Part shown: positions 60,415 to 64,000 of the stretch, one piece after another
Position numbering within the stretch: position 1 is the first letter of the stretch
Layout of the letters: every line of letters begins with the position of its first letter
NCBI GenBank assembly: GCA_016702305.1
Contig: JADJEH010000002.1
Coordinates: 124,001-188,000 of the forward strand
DNA from: a bacterium
GTDB taxonomy: Bacteria > Electryoneota > RPQS01
Length of the DNA: 64,000 bases
Direction of reading: 5' to 3'
Program-made: the position numbers and the translations under genes
The notes under the pieces: model-generated
The model's database searches: none
Seen by the model: only the letters and a program-made list of their open reading frames with translations
What the model was told of the DNA's origin: nothing

Positions 60415-61302
60415 ATGAAAACTTCACACCTGCGCGGCTCGATTGTCCCCATCCCGACTCCGTTTCGTGACGGCAAAGTAGACGAATCGGCACTGCAGAA
60501 TCTGATTAACTGGCAAATCGAAAACGGCGCGCACGGGATTTCCGTGACGGGCACGACGGGCGAACCGAGCTCTCTTACGAATGCCGAACGCATGCGCGTG
60601 CATCACGTCGCCCATGAAGTAATCGCCGGGCGCGTGCCCTTCATGCCCGGAACGGGCTCGAATAACTTCGCGGAGGGCGTGGAGTACTCCCGCAATGCCG
60701 AGAAGCTCGGCGCCTCTGCGCTGCTGCTGATAGCGCCGTACTACAATCGCCCGTCACAGGAAGGGCTGTACCGCTACTTCACGGGCATCGCCGCGCAAGT
60801 CGGCATTCCCGTGATTCTCTATAACATTCCCGGCCGCACGGCGGTGAATATCGAACCGGAGACGGTTGCGCGTGTCGTCGAGAAATGTCCCAATGTCGTC
60901 GGCGTGAAGGAATCGAACAAGGATTTCGAGCACATCAACCGGCTGTTGCACAAGATGGGACGGGACTTTCTGGTCTATTCGGGAATTGAATTGTTGTGCT
61001 TTCCGATCTTGGCCATCGGCGGCGCGGGCTTCTTGAGTGCGACGGCGAATTTGCTGCCGCGCGAGACGGCGAATGTGTACAATCTCGTGCAACAGGGCAA
61101 GTGGGAAGAAGCGCGCGAGCTGCACTACCACATGCTGCCGCTGAACGACGCGGTGTTCTTCGAGATCAATCCTGTCCCCATCAAGACCGGCCTGGGTTGG
61201 ATGGGCAAGATTCAGTTTGAAGTGCGACTGCCGCTGTGCGAAATGAGCTCCGCCAATCAGGAGCGCTTGCGCGCCGTGATGCAGAAGTACAATTTGATCT
61301 AA
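60415..61302 (+). CDS. DapA-family class I aldolase
   Basis: DapA-type enzymes use a lysine Schiff base with pyruvate. The 295 residues have GTTGEPSSLTNAER, YYNRPSQEGLYRYF, YNIPGRTAVN with the catalytic Tyr and Arg, VVGVKESNKD with the Schiff-base Lys, and a full C-terminal domain. Sequence alone suggests 4-hydroxy-tetrahydrodipicolinate synthase. The downstream genes for an FAH-family hydrolase and an HpaE-like dehydrogenase suggest instead an aldolase in homoprotocatechuate breakdown. Either role is possible. The ATG directly follows the previous stop. Confidence 0.85.
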   Translation: MKTSHLRGSIVPIPTPFRDGKVDESALQNLINWQIENGAHGISVTGTTGEPSSLTNAERMRVHHVAHEVIAGRVPFMPGTGSNNFAEGVEYSRNAEKLGASALLLIAPYYNRPSQEGLYRYFTGIAAQVGIPVILYNIPGRTAVNIEPETVARVVEKCPNVVGVKESNKDFEHINRLLHKMGRDFLVYSGIELLCFPILAIGGAGFLSATANLLPRETANVYNLVQQGKWEEARELHYHMLPLNDAVFFEINPVPIKTGLGWMGKIQFEVRLPLCEMSSANQERLRAVMQKYNLI

Positions 61303-61461
61303 TCCGTTGTCGGCGGGCGGGTGAAGTGTTTATCCCCTCCAGAGCATGAACCTGCCCGCCGCGCGGAATAAACCACATTCTCCTGAAGAGAATCCGACGA
61401 AGCGCGGTTCCCCGTCGAAGCAAAGAAGAAAATACCTCACACCTCTTACCGAATACCTTTC

Positions 61462-62232
61462 GTGAAACTCGCACGCTGGGCCGCCAACGGCCAACTACAT
61501 CAGGGAGTGTTCCGCAACGGCACTCTGCACTCGCAAGACGGTACGGAGCATGATCCCAACGCGGTCGTCTGGCTGCCGCCGAATGTGCCCAATAAAGTCA
61601 TCGGCATCGCACTGAATTTCGCCGACCATGCCAAGGAGCTCAACCTCGCCAAGCCTGATCTCCCGGCAATCTTTTTGAAGCCGCAGTCGTCGCTCGTTGG
61701 GCACAAGGCCAATGTGCTGATGCCGCCCAAGAGCGAGTACATGCACTACGAAGTGGAACTCGTCGCGATCATCGGGCGTACGTGCCGCTTTGTCAAAGCC
61801 AAGGACGCGCTCGACTATGTGCAGGGTTACACGATTGGCAACGACGTGACGATTCGCGATCACATCGGGCCGTATTTCCGTCCACCGCTGATCGGGAAGG
61901 GCTGGGATACGTTCGGACCGATTGGGCCGTGGATTGTGACCGCCGATGAATTCGGCTCGCCGCACGAAGTCGAACTCAAGACCTACGTCAACAACGACCT
62001 GCGCCAGCACGGCACAACAAAAGATTTGATCTACTCGTTGGAAGAGATGATCGAATACTGTTCGATGATCATGACACTCGAAGCGGGCGATCAAATCTGG
62101 ACCGGCACACCGGCCGGCCTGTCGCACGTCTATCCCGGCGACGTGATGCGCTTGGAAATCCAAGGTATCGGCGCCCTGGAAAATAAAGTAGTGCCGGGCA
62201 ATCAGGTGCTCTCGCCGATTCTGGGCAAGTGA
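61462..62232 (+). CDS. Fumarylacetoacetate hydrolase family protein (HpaG-like)
   Basis: The 256-residue enzyme has the FAH fold: KVIGIALNFADHAKEL, PAIFLKPQSSLVGH, and MHYEVELVAIIGRTCRF with the metal-binding acidic residues. GYTIGNDVTIRDH, GKGWDTFGPIGPWIV and GDQIWTGTPAG follow. Members decarboxylate or isomerise ring-cleavage products such as 5-oxo-pent-3-ene-1,2,5-tricarboxylate (HpaG). It starts with GTG. It stands between a DapA-like aldolase and an HpaE-like dehydrogenase, which supports the homoprotocatechuate route; no ring-cleaving dioxygenase is in the window. Confidence 0.88.
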   Translation: MKLARWAANGQLHQGVFRNGTLHSQDGTEHDPNAVVWLPPNVPNKVIGIALNFADHAKELNLAKPDLPAIFLKPQSSLVGHKANVLMPPKSEYMHYEVELVAIIGRTCRFVKAKDALDYVQGYTIGNDVTIRDHIGPYFRPPLIGKGWDTFGPIGPWIVTADEFGSPHEVELKTYVNNDLRQHGTTKDLIYSLEEMIEYCSMIMTLEAGDQIWTGTPAGLSHVYPGDVMRLEIQGIGALENKVVPGNQVLSPILGK

Positions 62233-62312
62233 TCCTTCTTTCAGCGAGCGGGTTTAGCGTAGAACTTCCCCGCCGGAAACTGATTCTGACTTAATACTTC
62301 TGACTCTTCTTC

Positions 62313-63811
62313 ATGCATTCCATACTCCACTACATCAACAATCATTTCGTCCCGTCACATGGCGGCGAGACGATTGAGATATTGACTCCGCTCACGAATT
62401 CGGTGATTGGTCACTGCGCTTCCGGTCAGCCCGCCGACATTGACACGGCGGCCAAGGCCGCGCGTAACGCCTTCGACAGCGGCGTATGGTCCAAGATGAA
62501 GGTCAAGGATCGCGCGAAAAAAATCCGCACGATCGGCGATCTGATTTTGAAGCATGCGGCGACGGTCGCCGAATTGGAAATTGAAGACACCGGCATTCCG
62601 CGCGCGCAAATCACCAAGGGCGCGATTCCCCGCGCGCCGACAATTTCTATTTCTTCGCGGATCAGTTGGAAGCATTGCGCGGCGACGCGTACACGGTCAA
62701 TGACGAGTGGCTGAACTATGTGATCTATCGGCCCGTCGGCGTGGCGGGTTTGATTACGCCGTGGAACACTCCCTTCATGCTCGAAACGTGGAAGGTCGCT
62801 CCGGCGTTGGCGAGTGGCTGCACTGTGGTGTTGAAGCCGGCGGAATGGTCGCCGTTGTCAGCGTCGCACTTGTGCAAAATCATGCAAGAGGCCGATCTCC
62901 CGCCGGGTGTGTTCAATTGCGTGCATGGCTACGGCGAGTCCGCCGGTGCGCCGTTGGTCGCGCATCCGATGGTCAATCTCATTTCGTTTACGGGCGAAAC
63001 CACGACGGGCCAGATTATCATCAAGAACGGCGCGGACACGCTGAAACGCTATTCGATGGAGCTTGGCGGCAAATCTCCGAACATCGTGTTTGCCGACGTG
63101 GACATGGAGCGCGCCATTGACGGCGCGTTGTGGCAAGTCTATTCTCTCAACGGCGAACGCTGCACGGCGGCCTCGCGGCTCTTCTTGCAGGACAGCATCC
63201 ACGACGAATTCGTCGAGAAGCTCGCCGCGCGCGTGCGGAATATCAAGGTCGGCGATCCGAACGACATGGCCACTGAGGTTGGTCCGCTGATTCATCGCGA
63301 GCATTGGGAGCGCGTGCGCGGCTTCATGGACGTCGCGCGTGCCGATGGTGCGACGGTGCTCGTCGGCGGCGATCACCCGCTCGCGCTGAGCGGCTCGGCG
63401 GTTGACAAGAGCCACGGTAACTACTTCGCGCCGACGCTGATTACCAACGCGACCAACGACATGCGCATCGCTCAGGAAGAGGTCTTTGGCCCGGTGCTGA
63501 CCGTGATGAAGTTTCACGACGAACAGGACGCGGTGCGTCAGGCCAACGACATCAAGTACGGCCTCGCTGGCTACGTATGGACCAACGACATAGAACGCGC
63601 GCATCGCGTCGCGGCGGCGCTCGAGTGCGGCATGGTTTGGGTCAACGCGCAAAACGTCCGCGACCTCCGCCTGCCCTTCGGTGGCTCCAAATGGAGCGGC
63701 ATCGGCCGCGAAGGCGGGGAGCTCTCCTTCAAGGAATTCTTCATGGAAGCCAAGTCCGTCCACGTCCCGCTGAAGGCCGCGCACGTGCCGCAGATGGGCT
63801 CTTCGAAATAA
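62313..63811 (+). CDS. hpaE: Aldehyde dehydrogenase, HpaE-like (frame break near 62640)
   Basis: The enzyme would oxidise 5-carboxymethyl-2-hydroxymuconate semialdehyde with NAD. The frame from ATG 62313 runs to 62714, but after GAIPRA (near 62638) coding continues in the -1 frame (DNFYFFADQLEALRG); one missing base explains it. Restored length is about 499. Motifs are PWNTPFMLETWKVAPALASGC, SFTGETTTG, the catalytic Glu in MELGGKSPNIVF, the Cys in NGERCTAASR, and EEVFGPVL. The C-terminal RDLRLPFGGSKWSGIGREGGELSF is the HpaE signature. The break falls in a metabolic gene, so a consensus error is likely. Confidence 0.88.
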
Positions 63812-63860
63812 CTCTGTTAAATATTCTATTATCGGTTATTATCGGCACAGGAGTACAACG

Positions 63861-64000
63861 ATGCAAACATTCATCACGCGACTGGCCACGATAGTTTTGA
63901 TTATAGCTGCGAGCATGCAGGTTGCGCAAGCCAAGCGCGTCTTGCTGCCGCCGCCGGATGGCTACAAGGGAGTTGAAGTTAACGGCATCAAACTGGTCGT
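63861..64000 (+). CDS. Start of an exported protein (cut by window edge)
   Basis: CAGGAG precedes ATG 63861. The first 46 codons encode a signal peptide (MQTFITRLATIVLIIAASMQVAQA) followed by KRVLLPPPDGYKGVEVNGIK, open to the window edge. Too little is present to name it. Confidence 0.7.
   Translation, partial: MQTFITRLATIVLIIAASMQVAQAKRVLLPPPDGYKGVEVNGIKLV

Noticed and set aside
1..64000. Genetic code with TGA as sense codon throughout
   Set aside because: Several intact genes of normal length end in TGA (for example dnaG and the coupled genes around 4315 and 11620).

Overview
The window looks like a chromosomal segment from an uncultured-type bacterium of the FCB (Fibrobacteres-Chlorobi-Bacteroidetes) superphylum with a Gram-negative envelope. 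Seven secreted proteins end in a type A C-terminal sorting domain of the NPFNP kind used by type IX secretion. An LptD-like outer-membrane protein, lipoproteins with lipoboxes and many signal-peptide proteins are also present. GC is fairly high and the genetic code is standard: TGA ends ordinary genes such as dnaG. The phylum cannot be fixed from this sequence; the NPFNP style is typical of lineages such as Zixibacteria, KSB1 or Calditrichota.

Layout. 1-2.3 kb (minus): hslV (cut by the window edge) and dnaG. 2.4-7.2 kb: a coupled pair of secreted proteins (22-Cys protein and beta-helix), LemA and TPM proteins flanking an ECF sigma/anti-sigma pair. 7.4-14.5 kb: HAD phosphatase, acpS, a large sorted secreted protein, CPBP and DCC proteins, NAD(P)HX repair enzyme, VanZ-like protein, ssb. 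14.6-22.6 kb: a strong promoter with a structured leader, then eight secreted-protein genes. Among these is a tandem triad of 5'-nucleotidase-fold proteins; two have an in-frame TGA where the third has the second Cys of PCGC, and both TGAs are followed by SECIS-like hairpins. They are candidate selenoproteins and the main find of the window. 22.7-28.6 kb: nucleoside salvage (udk, tdk, nupC, secreted nuclease, PNP) with a SulP transporter. 28.8-32 kb: propeller protein, small protein, lamin-tail protein. 32.2-41.3 kb: clpC, GH5 glycosidase with an internal module, a 27-G tract, ribA, a glutamine synthetase-like enzyme, RRM protein, FAD oxidoreductase. 41.4-49.5 kb (minus): a glucan-metabolism operon running into lptD. 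49.7-55.1 kb: ClpX-like ATPase, radical SAM protein, rarA, two CRP/FNR regulators, DUF2892 protein. 55.4-60.4 kb: secreted proteins and a RIC-like hemerythrin gene. 60.4-63.8 kb: DapA-like aldolase, FAH-family protein and HpaE-like dehydrogenase, a likely homoprotocatechuate-type route. A secreted protein starts at the end.

The reading frame is broken by 1-2 nt at about nine places, plus two more in a doubtful short ORF. In every case the frame can be restored by a tiny insertion, and conserved sequence continues on the other side. They hit both secreted-protein genes and a metabolic gene, so consensus errors are the likeliest cause; these genes are given as one feature each with the break stated.
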